Shown here: positions 1 through 6,446 of the stretch, piece by piece
How positions within the stretch are numbered: the first letter of the stretch is position 1
How the letters are laid out: each line of letters opens with the position of its first letter
Assembly (NCBI GenBank): GCA_000434175.1
Contig: HF999798.1
Span: 1 to 10,992 of the forward strand
Reading direction: 5' to 3'
Source: Mycoplasma sp. CAG:611
Lineage (GTDB): Bacteria; Bacillota_I; Bacilli_A; RF39; UBA660
Length of the DNA stretch: 10,992 nt
Position numbers and translations under genes: made by a program
The notes under the pieces: model-generated
What the model was told of the DNA's origin: nothing
Database searches by the model: none
The model's input: the letters and a program-made list of their open reading frames with translations, nothing else

Positions 1-68
1 ATTATAAGAATTATAGATATCATAAATATTATTAATATCAATTTATTTTGTTTTAATCTTTCTATCAT
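1..68 (-). CDS. Partial membrane or secreted protein, N-terminus only
   Basis: An open reading frame starts at the ATG at 68-66 and runs leftwards off the window without a stop. The 22 visible residues begin MIERLKQNK and continue as an unbroken hydrophobic stretch of Leu, Ile, Phe and Met. This is a typical signal anchor or first membrane helix. A good ribosome binding site (AAGGGAG, read on the minus strand around 83-77) lies eight bases before the ATG. A strong promoter with a run of eight G in its spacer is placed so that transcription would start about 35-40 bases upstream of the ATG. The function cannot be told from this fragment. The start is well supported by ribosome site, promoter and hydrophobic N-terminus together. 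Confidence 0.7.
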   Translation of the reverse strand, partial: MIERLKQNKLILIIFMISIILI

Positions 69-112
69 TTTATCAACTCCCTTATTTTATTAACTATTAA
101 CTTTATAAGGTT

Positions 113-140
113 ATTATATAATACACCCCCCCCAAGTCAA
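113..140 (-). promoter_or_regulatory. Sigma-70 type promoter with a G8 tract in its spacer
   Basis: Read on the minus strand, a -35 TTGACT (140-135) is followed by T, eight G (133-126), TGTATTA and a -10 TATAAT (118-113). The spacer is 16 bases. The gene it serves starts at 68. A run of eight G is out of place in DNA this AT-rich. Because it sits between -35 and -10, slippage would change the spacer length and so promoter strength. An overlapping TG-TATTAT at 125-118 is a less likely alternative -10, since its spacer would be only 11 bases. Confidence 0.75.
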
Positions 141-198
141 TGTTTTTGTTAGCATTTTTTAACAGAGTTAAATTTTGTTGGTAACTTTTGCCAAACAA

Positions 199-262
199 AA
201 AAGCAAATTAACTACGACAGTGACATATAAATGCCTAACTGCCTTACAGCTAATTTGCTTTT
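199..262 (-). terminator. Long-loop hairpin, probable terminator or small structured RNA
   Basis: The arms 199-210 and 251-262 are perfect 12-base inverted repeats (AAAAGCAAATTA and TAATTTGCTTTT). Forty bases lie between them and are clearly richer in G and C than their surroundings. On the minus strand the second arm runs into six T, as expected of an intrinsic terminator for the gene ending at 344. The loop is far longer than usual for a terminator. It can itself pair GGCAGT with ACTGTC (one G-U pair) to make an inner stem. A small structured RNA is therefore an alternative. It carries no tRNA signature. The stretch 141-198 holds only a weak imperfect hairpin (about 172-197), and 263-343 holds nothing I can name. 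Confidence 0.5.
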
Positions 263-343
263 ATAAATATAATATGCATTAAATTTATATGAATGTCAAT
301 AATAATCTCAATATTTATTTTTGTGCATACATTTTTATAATTG

Positions 344-580
344 TTATTTTAACCTTAACCTTCTTATTATTCTTTTATTTTTTATATAATAATATATTCC
401 TCCGATTACAATTATTGTAATTGGTACAATAAAAAGTAAAACTAAATCAAATTTTTTTACTCCTTCTTGATATTCTTCAAATGTTGTAATAGTACTTTTA
501 GCATCTACTACTAAAAATATAATAAAAAAACTTACTAATAAAACAAATAAATATTTATAATATTTTTTAATATTAATCAT
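344..580 (-). CDS. Small membrane protein, two predicted helices
   Basis: This 78-residue protein has two hydrophobic segments, about residues 8-27 (YLFVLLVSFFIIFLVV) and 43-65 (FDLVLLFIVPITIIVIGGIYY). They are separated by a short polar loop containing EEYQEG, and the protein ends in a strongly basic tail (KNKRIIRRLRLK). The positive tail suggests that the C-terminus stays in the cytoplasm. I do not recognise a family. Four G sit directly against the ATG, too close for a normal ribosome site. The AGG about seven bases upstream is the better candidate, so initiation may be weak. It follows dnaE on the same strand, but the dnaE terminator (610-643) lies between them, so it probably has its own promoter. 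I could not identify that promoter. Small two-helix proteins of this kind can be toxins, holins or regulators; nothing here decides. Confidence 0.6.
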   Translation of the reverse strand: MINIKKYYKYLFVLLVSFFIIFLVVDAKSTITTFEEYQEGVKKFDLVLLFIVPITIIVIGGIYYYIKNKRIIRRLRLK

Positions 581-609
581 CCCCTAACCTAATTAATATT
601 ATTCTAAAA

Positions 610-643
610 AGTAAAAAAACTTAACTAATTAAGTTTTTTTACT
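610..643 (-). terminator. Intrinsic terminator of dnaE with the stop codon in its loop
   Basis: Arms 610-624 and 629-643 are perfect 15-base inverted repeats with a four-base loop (625-628). On the minus strand the second arm contains seven T. The dnaE stop codon TAG occupies 627-625, so it lies in the loop, and the last coding residues (KVKKLN) are encoded by the first arm. Confidence 0.75.
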
Positions 644-3546
644 TTATTTAATATTATTTGATATTCATTAAATCTTTTTTCTACTCTACCATTTATTAAT
701 AATATATCATTTTTCTTAAACTCTTTTATTAAATCATATTTATTAGGAAATACCGTAATATTTACATTACCAGTACTATCAACACCATTTACAAAAGCCA
801 TAATATCATTATTTTTAGTATTTATTTCTTTTATTCTATCAATACTTATAATAATATTAATATCTTTATTAAAATTATTACTAACTTCATCTAGATTAGT
901 TATATTTTTATATAATAATTTATACTTTTCTGTTTTATGACTAGTTACATAAAAACCAAATAATTCTTTTTCATGTTCTAAGATATCATCTACATCATTA
1001 TCATAAAATTTAAGTATAGGTTTTTCAATTGACATATCTTCTAAATCAATAGTTAAAGAAATATAATTCATTATATCATCTAAATTATTAATAAGAGTTG
1101 TTATATTTATACCAAATTCATCAAAGCAATGTGCGTATATTAAAGATTCAATTACTTTAATATTATTTGTTTTCTTATATATTCTTTTTAAAAAATCATA
1201 TATATCTATAAACTTACCATTTAATTTTTCTTCTTCAATATAATTAGCAATTAAATTACCTATATTTCTAATTGAAGTTAAAGGAAGCATGATTTTTTTA
1301 TCATTTACTTTATATATTTTAGAATTACTTTCATTAATACTTGGAGGAAGTACTTTTATATTTATTTTTTTAAGTTCATTTAAATATTCAATTGTTTTTA
1401 CTTCACTACCTATAACTCCTTTTAAAAGTGAAGCATAAAAGTAAGTTGGAAAATATGCTTTTAAATATGCCATACGATATGCAATTAAAGAATAACATAT
1501 TGAATGACTTTTATTAAATCCATAATTAGCAAATTTTAAAATAAGATCATATACTTCTTTACTTTCCTCTTTTGTATAACCATTTTTAACTGAATTATTT
1601 ATAAATCTTTCTTCTTCTTGTTTTAAAAGTTCTATTTTTTTCTTAGACATTGCTCTTCTTAAAATATCTGCTTCCCCAAGTGTATAAGATGCAAGTTTCT
1701 TTGCAATTAACATAATTTGTTCTTGATAAACAATTATTCCATAAGTTTCCTTTAAAATATCTTCTAAAGCTGGATTTATATAATCTATTTTTTCAAGGTT
1801 TTGTCTTCTTTTTATAAATAAAGGTATATTAGAAGCAGGACCTGGTCTATATAATGCAATTGCACTACTTATATCATTAAAGTTTTCTGGTTTTAAATCT
1901 TTTAAAAATTTTTTCATTCCTTCACTTTCAAATTGAAATATACCAGTTGTATCTCCCATTTTAAAAATATTAATTGCAAACTTATCATCAAGTGGAATAT
2001 TATTAAAATTAATATTTAAACTTTTTTCTTTATTTACATTGTCAATAACTTCTTTAATAATAGATAAATTTTTAAGACCTAAAAAGTCCATTTTAATAAG
2101 TCCTAATTCTTCAAGATATTCCATAGTATATTCTGTTAAATTAAGATCATCTTGTTTATATATAGGTACAATTTCATCTAAAGCTTTATAACTTATTACA
2201 ATACCTGCAGCATGAATACTTGTATGTCTTTTATTATTTTCTATTTCATTAACTATATTATATAATAATTTTAATTTATCATCACTATCAATAAAATTAC
2301 TTATTTCCATACTTCTTTTTCTTAAATCTTTTAAAGATTCATTCATACTTAATCTTTTACATAAATAATCAATATCACTATTTTTTATATTAAGTATTCT
2401 TCCAACATCTCTAATTGCTTGTTTAGATTTTAAAGTTCCAAATGTTATAATACCTGAAACATGATCTTTTCCATATTTTTCTTTAACATAATTAATAACT
2501 TTATCCCTATCTTCATCAGGAAAGTCCGTATCAATATCAGGTAAAGTAATTCTTTCAGAATTTAAAAATCTTTCAAATAATAAATTATATTTTAAAGGAT
2601 CAACATCCGTTATACCCAAAGAATAACAAACTAAACTACCCGCAGCACTTCCACGACCTGGTCCTACTAAAATATTATTTTGTTTAGCAAATTTTATATA
2701 ATCATAAACTACTAAAAAATAATCTTCAAAATGCATTTTTATAATAACATCAAGTTCATGATTTAATCTTTCTTTATATAAATTACTAACATTACCATTT
2801 AATCTTTTATTTAAACCCTTATTAGCTAAATTAATTAAAAACTCTTTAGAACTTACAGTATCATATTTAGGCATATATAATTTATTTTCAAACTCAATGT
2901 TACACATATTAGCTATTTTTAATGTATTATTTATTTCATTAATACTAACCATATGCATTACTTCATCATAATTAAATAAATAATTATTTTGATATATAAA
3001 AGAAATACCATCACTTATTGTTTTACCTTCTTTTATCATAAATATATAAGGTAAATATTTATATTCATATCTTTCAAGATAAAGAGTTTTATTTATAAAA
3101 ACAATATCTTTAGTATAATTAATATCATTTTTTTCACTTAAACTATTTATACCAACATATATATCATTATATATATTTTTTAAACTAATATATATTTCTT
3201 TATCAAAACAAATACATATTAAATCATTATTATATTTATTTAAATCATCAAAACTTATATCTTTTTCTTGACTAATTCCTTCAAGTTTTATTAAATTATG
3301 ATAACCATTTATATTTTTAGCATATAAAAGAATATTAGAGGATAAATATTTTATATCAAGTCCAATAATAGGTTTTATATTATTTTTATTACATTTTTTA
3401 ATAAATTCCATTGTACCAAATAAATTATCATCACATATAGCAAGTGAAGTAATATTACAAGCTTTACATTTTTCTATTAAATTATCTATTTTAATTAAAC
3501 TAGAAAGTAAACTATATTCTGTTTTAATATAAAGTGGACTATACAT
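625..3546 (-). CDS. dnaE: DNA polymerase III alpha subunit, DnaE type
   Basis: This 973-residue protein is a family C replicative polymerase without a built-in proofreading exonuclease. An N-terminal PHP domain covers about residues 4-200. The palm carries GPGRGSAAGS (295-304), the PDIDTDF motif (336-342, with catalytic aspartates 337 and 339) and the third aspartate in KMDFLGL (Asp487). Further family motifs are HAAGIVIS (445-452), GIFQFES (535-541), LYRPGPA (565-571), YQEQIM (607-612) and FNKSHS (677-682). Helix-hairpin-helix and OB-fold regions follow, the OB fold at about 895-970. The PHP metal site is degenerate: the usual His-x-His at the start reads Tyr-x-Lys (YIKTEYS), so this domain is probably structural. 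At 973 residues it is somewhat shorter than the 1100-1160 of B. subtilis and E. coli and closer to mollicute versions. The start is backed by AAGGAGG eight bases upstream. In Firmicutes DnaE usually works beside PolC, which is not in this window. Confidence 0.95.
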   Translation of the reverse strand: MYSPLYIKTEYSLLSSLIKIDNLIEKCKACNITSLAICDDNLFGTMEFIKKCNKNNIKPIIGLDIKYLSSNILLYAKNINGYHNLIKLEGISQEKDISFDDLNKYNNDLICICFDKEIYISLKNIYNDIYVGINSLSEKNDINYTKDIVFINKTLYLERYEYKYLPYIFMIKEGKTISDGISFIYQNNYLFNYDEVMHMVSINEINNTLKIANMCNIEFENKLYMPKYDTVSSKEFLINLANKGLNKRLNGNVSNLYKERLNHELDVIIKMHFEDYFLVVYDYIKFAKQNNILVGPGRGSAAGSLVCYSLGITDVDPLKYNLLFERFLNSERITLPDIDTDFPDEDRDKVINYVKEKYGKDHVSGIITFGTLKSKQAIRDVGRILNIKNSDIDYLCKRLSMNESLKDLRKRSMEISNFIDSDDKLKLLYNIVNEIENNKRHTSIHAAGIVISYKALDEIVPIYKQDDLNLTEYTMEYLEELGLIKMDFLGLKNLSIIKEVIDNVNKEKSLNINFNNIPLDDKFAINIFKMGDTTGIFQFESEGMKKFLKDLKPENFNDISSAIALYRPGPASNIPLFIKRRQNLEKIDYINPALEDILKETYGIIVYQEQIMLIAKKLASYTLGEADILRRAMSKKKIELLKQEEERFINNSVKNGYTKEESKEVYDLILKFANYGFNKSHSICYSLIAYRMAYLKAYFPTYFYASLLKGVIGSEVKTIEYLNELKKINIKVLPPSINESNSKIYKVNDKKIMLPLTSIRNIGNLIANYIEEEKLNGKFIDIYDFLKRIYKKTNNIKVIESLIYAHCFDEFGINITTLINNLDDIMNYISLTIDLEDMSIEKPILKFYDNDVDDILEHEKELFGFYVTSHKTEKYKLLYKNITNLDEVSNNFNKDINIIISIDRIKEINTKNNDIMAFVNGVDSTGNVNITVFPNKYDLIKEFKKNDILLINGRVEKRFNEYQIILNKVKKLN

Positions 3547-3567
3547 AAAACATTCCTCCTTATACTT

Positions 3568-3576
3568 ATTTTAACA
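3568..3576 (-). promoter_or_regulatory. Possible extended -10 promoter of dnaE
   Basis: On the minus strand TGTTAAAAT (3576-3568) is an extended -10 element (TG-n-TAAAAT) about 22 bases before the dnaE start, leaving room for AAGGAGG. No good -35 lies 17 bases further up; the bases there are TATATA. It sits back to back with the plus-strand promoter at 3583-3611, so the two may interfere. Confidence 0.4.
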
Positions 3577-3582
3577 TAAAAA

Positions 3583-3611
3583 TTGACTTTTATATATAAA
3601 TAATATATAAT
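3583..3611 (+). promoter_or_regulatory. Sigma-70 promoter of the gene at 3640
   Basis: A -35 TTGACT (3583-3588), a 17-base spacer and a -10 TATAAT (3606-3611) match the housekeeping consensus at eleven of twelve positions. Transcription should start near 3618. This excludes a TTG start at 3616 for the downstream gene and supports the ATG at 3640. Confidence 0.8.
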
Positions 3612-3639
3612 TTATTTGCCACATGAAAGGAATATAAAC

Positions 3640-4080
3640 ATGGTAAAAAAAATTGAAAATAAAAATTTAGTAATATTTGACAGTATTAATGAAGATGGTT
3701 CGATAAAATATAAATCTTTAGAAGAATATATAAATGAAATATTTAATAATAAAAAAGAAGATAATTTAGGAATTTTATTTTTTGAATGTGTTACAAAATA
3801 TATTTATATAAAAGATAATCATCTTATTCACTTTTCAAATCCTATATCTATACTTGAAAGTAATAAAATACAAGAAGGATTACTTGTTAAAAAAGAAAAT
3901 ATTGAAGAAACTAATATTAATGAATTAAATAATGCTAATAAGTCTTATTATAAAATGTCAAATGATTCATTTAATGAAATAATAAATCTTTTAACAGATT
4001 TTACTAAATTAAGTAAAGATAATGCAGAAAAAACAATTGAAAAAGAATTTAAAGATTATGTTGTAAGAAAAAGAAAATAA
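3640..4080 (+). CDS. Unknown cytoplasmic protein
   Basis: This 146-residue, highly charged, lysine- and asparagine-rich protein has no signal peptide or membrane helix. The ATG at 3640 is preferred to a TTG 24 bases earlier for two reasons: GAAAGGA lies nine bases before the ATG, and the promoter at 3583-3611 would start the transcript beyond the TTG. The protein begins MVKKIENKNLVIFD. It has a mixed first half (…DNLGILFFECVTKYIYI, then a polar stretch), a polar middle rich in Glu and Asn, and a predicted helical C-terminus from about residue 105 (SNDSFNEIINLL) that ends in the basic VVRKRK. I do not recognise a family. It is transcribed away from dnaE. rpmB follows after about 70 bases with its own promoter, so a shared function is not implied. 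Confidence 0.75.
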   Translation: MVKKIENKNLVIFDSINEDGSIKYKSLEEYINEIFNNKKEDNLGILFFECVTKYIYIKDNHLIHFSNPISILESNKIQEGLLVKKENIEETNINELNNANKSYYKMSNDSFNEIINLLTDFTKLSKDNAEKTIEKEFKDYVVRKRK

Positions 4081-4090
4081 CAAATATTAA

Positions 4091-4119
4091 TTGACTTATT
4101 TATAAATTTATGTTAAATT
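4091..4119 (+). promoter_or_regulatory. Promoter of rpmB
   Basis: A -35 TTGACT (4091-4096) is followed after 17 bases by TAAATT (4114-4119), with the TG of an extended -10 at 4111-4112. A better-looking TATAAT at 4120-4125 would need a 23-base spacer from this -35, so it is less likely to pair with it. The ribosome site AGAGGAGGAA lies between this promoter and the ATG at 4152. Confidence 0.6.
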
Positions 4120-4151
4120 TATAATGCTTATTTAAAGAGGAGGAATAAAAA

Positions 4152-4322
4152 ATGGCTAAAAATTTATCAAATAGAAAACCAAATGTTAAAAATATAAGAC
4201 CAAACTGTTTAAAGGCCACTAAAAAGAAACAAGGATTAAATTTACAAGTTGTTACTTTAGATAACGGGCAAAAAGTTAGAGTTACTACAAAAGAAGCTAG
4301 AACTATGAAAAAAGCTGCATAA
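4152..4322 (+). CDS. rpmB: Large ribosomal subunit protein bL28
   Basis: This 56-residue basic protein aligns by eye with bacterial L28. It matches through the core N-x-R-x-x-x-L-x-A-T-K-K-K-x-x-x-N-L-Q and the C-terminal part GQKVRVTTKEARTMKK, which correspond to NxRSHAxNASKRTWxxNLQ and KKVYVSARALKSGK in B. subtilis. L28 binds 23S rRNA near the tRNA exit site and L1 stalk. It is slightly shorter than the usual 62 residues. The N-terminal cysteine of zinc-binding L28 forms is missing (MAKNLSN), so it belongs to the zinc-free type. The start has an almost ideal ribosome site (AGAGGAGGAA, 8-10 bases upstream) and its own promoter, consistent with high expression. The last codons and the stop lie inside a bidirectional terminator shared with the convergent gene at 4333-4770. 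Confidence 0.88.
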   Translation: MAKNLSNRKPNVKNIRPNCLKATKKKQGLNLQVVTLDNGQKVRVTTKEARTMKKAA

Positions 4323-4340
4323 TATGCAGTTTTTATTTTG
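4308..4340. terminator. Bidirectional terminator between rpmB and the DUF421-like gene
   Basis: Arms 4311-4320 and 4324-4333 pair over ten bases (AAAGCTGCAT with ATGCAGTTTT, one G-U pair) around a three-base loop. On the plus strand it runs into TTTTTATTTT. On the minus strand the far arm runs into six T (4313-4308). The rpmB stop codon TAA is at 4320-4322, inside the hairpin, and the stop of the convergent gene is at 4335-4333. Confidence 0.8.
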
Positions 4341-4770
4341 TTATAATTACTATATTCTCATTAATAAAATATGCTTTTTTAATATTATTTATTTCACTTA
4401 TATTTTCTTCTTTTAATTTAATTATTAATTCATCTAAAATATATCTATTTTTTATTATTTCTTTAAAATTAATCTTACCATCAGATACGATTACTATTTT
4501 ATTATCTAAATAATATCTAATTTTAGGATTAATTAAATAAATATATCTTATTAAATAATTAAATATTAATACAAATAATATAAAAATAATACCTTTAAAT
4601 AAAGAATAATCTACATTAATAATAGTATAAAAAGATATAAGTATTATTAAAGATGTTTCAATATAATCAAATAAAGTATAATTACTTATCTTTTTAGGAT
4701 TAATATGATTTAAATAAATAAAAACTAAATATAAAAATATAAACTTTATAATTAAAATAATATAATTCAT
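4333..4770 (-). CDS. Short DUF421 (YetF-like) membrane protein
   Basis: This 145-residue protein has an N-terminal membrane part of about three helices (residues 3-20, 36-54 and 58-78) and a C-terminal cytoplasmic domain. That domain resembles the DUF421 domain of B. subtilis YetF-type proteins: a strand plus DGKINFKEIIKNRY (about 95-109), then a helix LDELIIKLKEEN, then IKKAYFINENIVIITK. The match is to the family pattern of D-G-K-x-n, L-d-e-L-x-x-x-L-r and an x-A-x-x-E-x-n-G ending. YetF proteins are usually 200-230 residues with two DUF421-like halves, so this is a minimal form; their biochemical role is poorly known. GAAAGGA lies eight bases before the ATG. It diverges from the gene at 4849 and ends in the terminator shared with rpmB. 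I could not find a convincing promoter in 4771-4848. Confidence 0.65.
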   Translation of the reverse strand: MNYIILIIKFIFLYLVFIYLNHINPKKISNYTLFDYIETSLIILISFYTIINVDYSLFKGIIFILFVLIFNYLIRYIYLINPKIRYYLDNKIVIVSDGKINFKEIIKNRYILDELIIKLKEENISEINNIKKAYFINENIVIITK

Positions 4771-4848
4771 AATTTATTCCTTTCATATTTATAATGTTTT
4801 AAATCATATTTTTTTATTCAAATAATAATATTTAGTAAAGGAGAAATT

Positions 4849-5217
4849 ATGGAGAATATTAAAAAATATATAATATCTTTAGGATATACATTAGGAATAA
4901 TACTTATCTTTACTATTATTCTTACAATATTAAATTATTTTGATTTATTAGGAGTTAAAGTTATAAATATACTTAAACTTATAATACCTATAATAGCTAC
5001 GATAGTAGGAGCTTATCATGTAGGAAATAATAGTGATAGAAAAGGATATCAAACTGGAATAAAATATGGAATATTATTATCTATTATTTCATTTATATTT
5101 ATCCTAATATTTAGTTCAATTAATTTACTATCATTTGTTTATATAATTATTCTTATATTATCATCTATGATAGGATCAATATTAGGTATAAATAAAAAAC
5201 TTGCTAAAGAAAATTAG
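4849..5217 (+). CDS. TIGR04086-like four-helix membrane protein
   Basis: This 122-residue protein has four predicted membrane helices, at about residues 11-31, 38-56, 71-90 and 93-113. A hydrophilic loop between helices 2 and 3 holds GNNSDRKGYQTGIKYG. The layout, the length and the charged-loop GxxxxxKGxxxGxxxG pattern fit the TIGR04086 (YrzE-like) membrane proteins of Firmicutes, whose function is unknown. The ATG is supported by AAAGGAG six bases upstream. The last six residues (KLAKEN) and the stop are encoded within the terminator hairpin 5199-5222. It is convergent with the broken surface gene at 5234-7762. The family call is by pattern only. Confidence 0.65.
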   Translation: MENIKKYIISLGYTLGIILIFTIILTILNYFDLLGVKVINILKLIIPIIATIVGAYHVGNNSDRKGYQTGIKYGILLSIISFIFILIFSSINLLSFVYIIILILSSMIGSILGINKKLAKEN

Positions 5218-5230
5218 CAAGTCTTTTTAT
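5193..5230. terminator. Bidirectional terminator at the 5217/5234 convergence
   Basis: Perfect 9-base arms, ACTTGCTAA (5199-5207) and TTAGCAAGT (5214-5222), enclose a six-base loop. Plus-strand transcripts continue into CTTTTTATT. Minus-strand transcripts continue into six T. It therefore serves both the membrane protein ending at 5217, whose stop TAG (5215-5217) lies in the second arm, and the gene ending at 5234. Confidence 0.8.
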
Positions 5231-5233
5231 TAT

Positions 5234-5767
5234 TTATTCATTTGTTATTACAAAACGGGAAGAGTAGTTACTATCTAATTGACAACTACCTCTGTGAAAA
5301 TAAAACACTCCTGCAATAGTGGTATTGCCATAATGACCCCCACGTAGAAACCATGAGGCACTCATATCAGGAAAGTAAGCGTTATCACTATACCAGCCAG
5401 CTGTTTCATCTAATGCATGGCCTGTATAACTTGAACCAGTATAGTTATTATAATATTTTTCGTCTGGCAGACTACCAAATCCTGATAAGCCTATTGTTTT
5501 ATTTAATACTCCCATGACATATTCATATGCTCCGCCACTCATATCATATATTCCGTATATATTCTTTGTTGTTGAGGCTTCTTTTCCAAGTGATGTATTA
5601 TATGCCCCATTTGTATCATTATATTTGCTTCCTGCTGGTGCTCCATATCCTGTAATATATGAACCATTATTATTTATTCCCACTTCAGTACATGTTGTAC
5701 TATCAGTACATCTTCCATAGATACTTTGGGTTAAATATGCTACTGCTCCCCATTCATTATTTTTACT
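5234..5767 (-). pseudogene. Fragment D: FGE-sulfatase/C-type-lectin-like C-terminal domain
   Basis: In-frame sequence from about 5767 gives a second copy of NEWGAVAYLTQSIYGRCT through GKEAST. The domain is then completed: NIYGIYDMSGGAYEYVMG, a YYNNYTG segment, ALDETAGWYSD, and the closing FLRGG … AGVFYF … SSRFVITNE. The GIYDMSGGAYEYV and RGG … R motifs are those of FGE-sulfatase (SUMF1) folds, where YDMxGNVWEW and RGGS … FR occur. The usual active-site cysteines of true formylglycine-generating enzymes are not recognisable, so a binding role is more likely than catalysis. An apparent start at 5866 is only an off-frame reading of fragment C. It ends at the bidirectional terminator 5193-5230. 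Confidence 0.65.
5258..5335 (-). other. Possible variable region at the C-terminus of the lectin-like domain
   Basis: The 26 codons after FLRGG contain 20 that end in T or C. The first seven (His-Tyr-Gly-Asn-Thr-Thr-Ile) all differ from AAT or AAC only at the first two bases. Six codons end in C, which is rare in this AT-rich genome. This is the pattern left by adenine-directed mutagenesis of AAY codons in variable regions of diversity-generating retroelements, which commonly sit at the end of C-type-lectin/FGE folds. No template repeat or reverse transcriptase is in the window, so the assignment is inference. Confidence 0.35.
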
Positions 5768-5967
5768 CTGTTGAAGCATCTTTTCCACGTGTTGTATTAT
5801 ATGCTTCGTTTGTTGCAGAATCAGAACTTCCTGCTGGTGCTCCATATCCTGTTTTATATGAACCATTATTGTTTATTCCTACTTCAGTACAGGTTGTACT
5901 ACTAGTACATCTTCCATAGATACTTTGAGTTAGGTATGCTACTGCTCCCCATTCATTATTTTTACTC
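5570..5967 (-). repeat. Tandem repeat, period 199 (NEWGAVAYL module)
   Basis: Copy 1 is about 5769-5967 and copy 2 about 5570-5767. They encode SKNNEWGAVAYLTQ through the GK(D/E)AST segment, 66 residues each, and differ mainly at the loop after GAPAGS. The period is 66 codons plus one base, which shifts the frame at the joint near 5768. Confidence 0.8.
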
Positions 5968-6225
5968 ATATGCGTATCTACTTCACTACTTACAAAACCA
6001 AAACTATTATTAGGTTGTTCCATGCTTCTTGAAGCATAAAAGAAATTACTTACATTACTTCTTGCTAAACTTGTTACATTAGGTTTTATTATTATTCCAT
6101 TTGCATTACTACATATTTCATTTGTGCATCCTAAACTATCATTAGTTGAACTTGATGCAAGCGTTATATGACCCACTTCAAACTTTCCATACCAAAATCC
6201 ACTTAGTTCTTTATTTCCAAAAGGT
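5763..6225 (-). pseudogene. Fragment C: second linker and first lectin-domain half
   Basis: Read in frame from the junction near 6224, this piece starts with FGNKELSGFWYGKFEVG. It continues with a second, diverged linker (HITLASSSTND, then CTNEIC) and SRSMEQPNNSFGFVSSEVDTHM. It then carries the first copy of the FGE-like segment NEWGAVAYLTQSIYGRCT up to GKDAST, where the third junction brings a stop. The linker is nine codons longer than in fragment B and differs at about one third of positions. Its only ATG (6176) lies well inside conserved sequence and has no ribosome site, so it is not a separate gene. Confidence 0.6.
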
Positions 6226-6446
6226 ATCTACTTCAGAATTTATAAAGCCAAAACTATTATTGGGTTGTTCCATGCTTCTACTTGCAAAGAAGTAACTACT
6301 TACTTTTTTACTTCTTAATGATGTCATATTTGGTTTTACTACTATATTACTTACATTACATGTTTCATTAGTACATGAACTTGCAAGTGATCCTCCAATT
6401 TCAAACTTGCCATACCAAAATCCACTTAGTTCTTTATTTCCAAAGG
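5974..6446 (-). repeat. Tandem repeat, offset 223-250 (FGNKEL-linker-SEVDT module)
   Basis: Copy 1 is about 6224-6446 and copy 2 about 5974-6223. Both run from FGNKELSGFWYGKFE to SEVDT. The offset is 223 bases at one end and 250 at the other because copy 2 has 27 extra bases in the linker. Both values are one more than a multiple of three. The joint at 6219-6227 carries an added A (plus strand) in a run. Confidence 0.75.

Noticed and set aside
199..262. tRNA or known riboswitch in the long-loop hairpin
   Set aside because: There is no T-loop GGTTCGA-type motif, no acceptor stem of seven pairs with a CCA-like end, and no riboswitch core I can recognise.
3616..3639. TTG start for the unknown plus-strand protein
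   Set aside because: The promoter at 3583-3611 would start transcription at about 3618, beyond this codon. The ATG at 3640 has a good ribosome site.
5768..5866. ATG at 5866 as the start of a separate C-terminal gene
   Set aside because: Its first 30 or so residues are an off-frame reading of the first NEWGAVAYL copy and there is no ribosome site. The homologous sequence begins near 5767.
5514..5919. Two plus-strand open frames (5514-5720 and 5659-5919)
   Set aside because: They lie antisense to the lectin-like domain, have no ribosome sites, and repeat only because the coding strand beneath them is duplicated. They are shadows.
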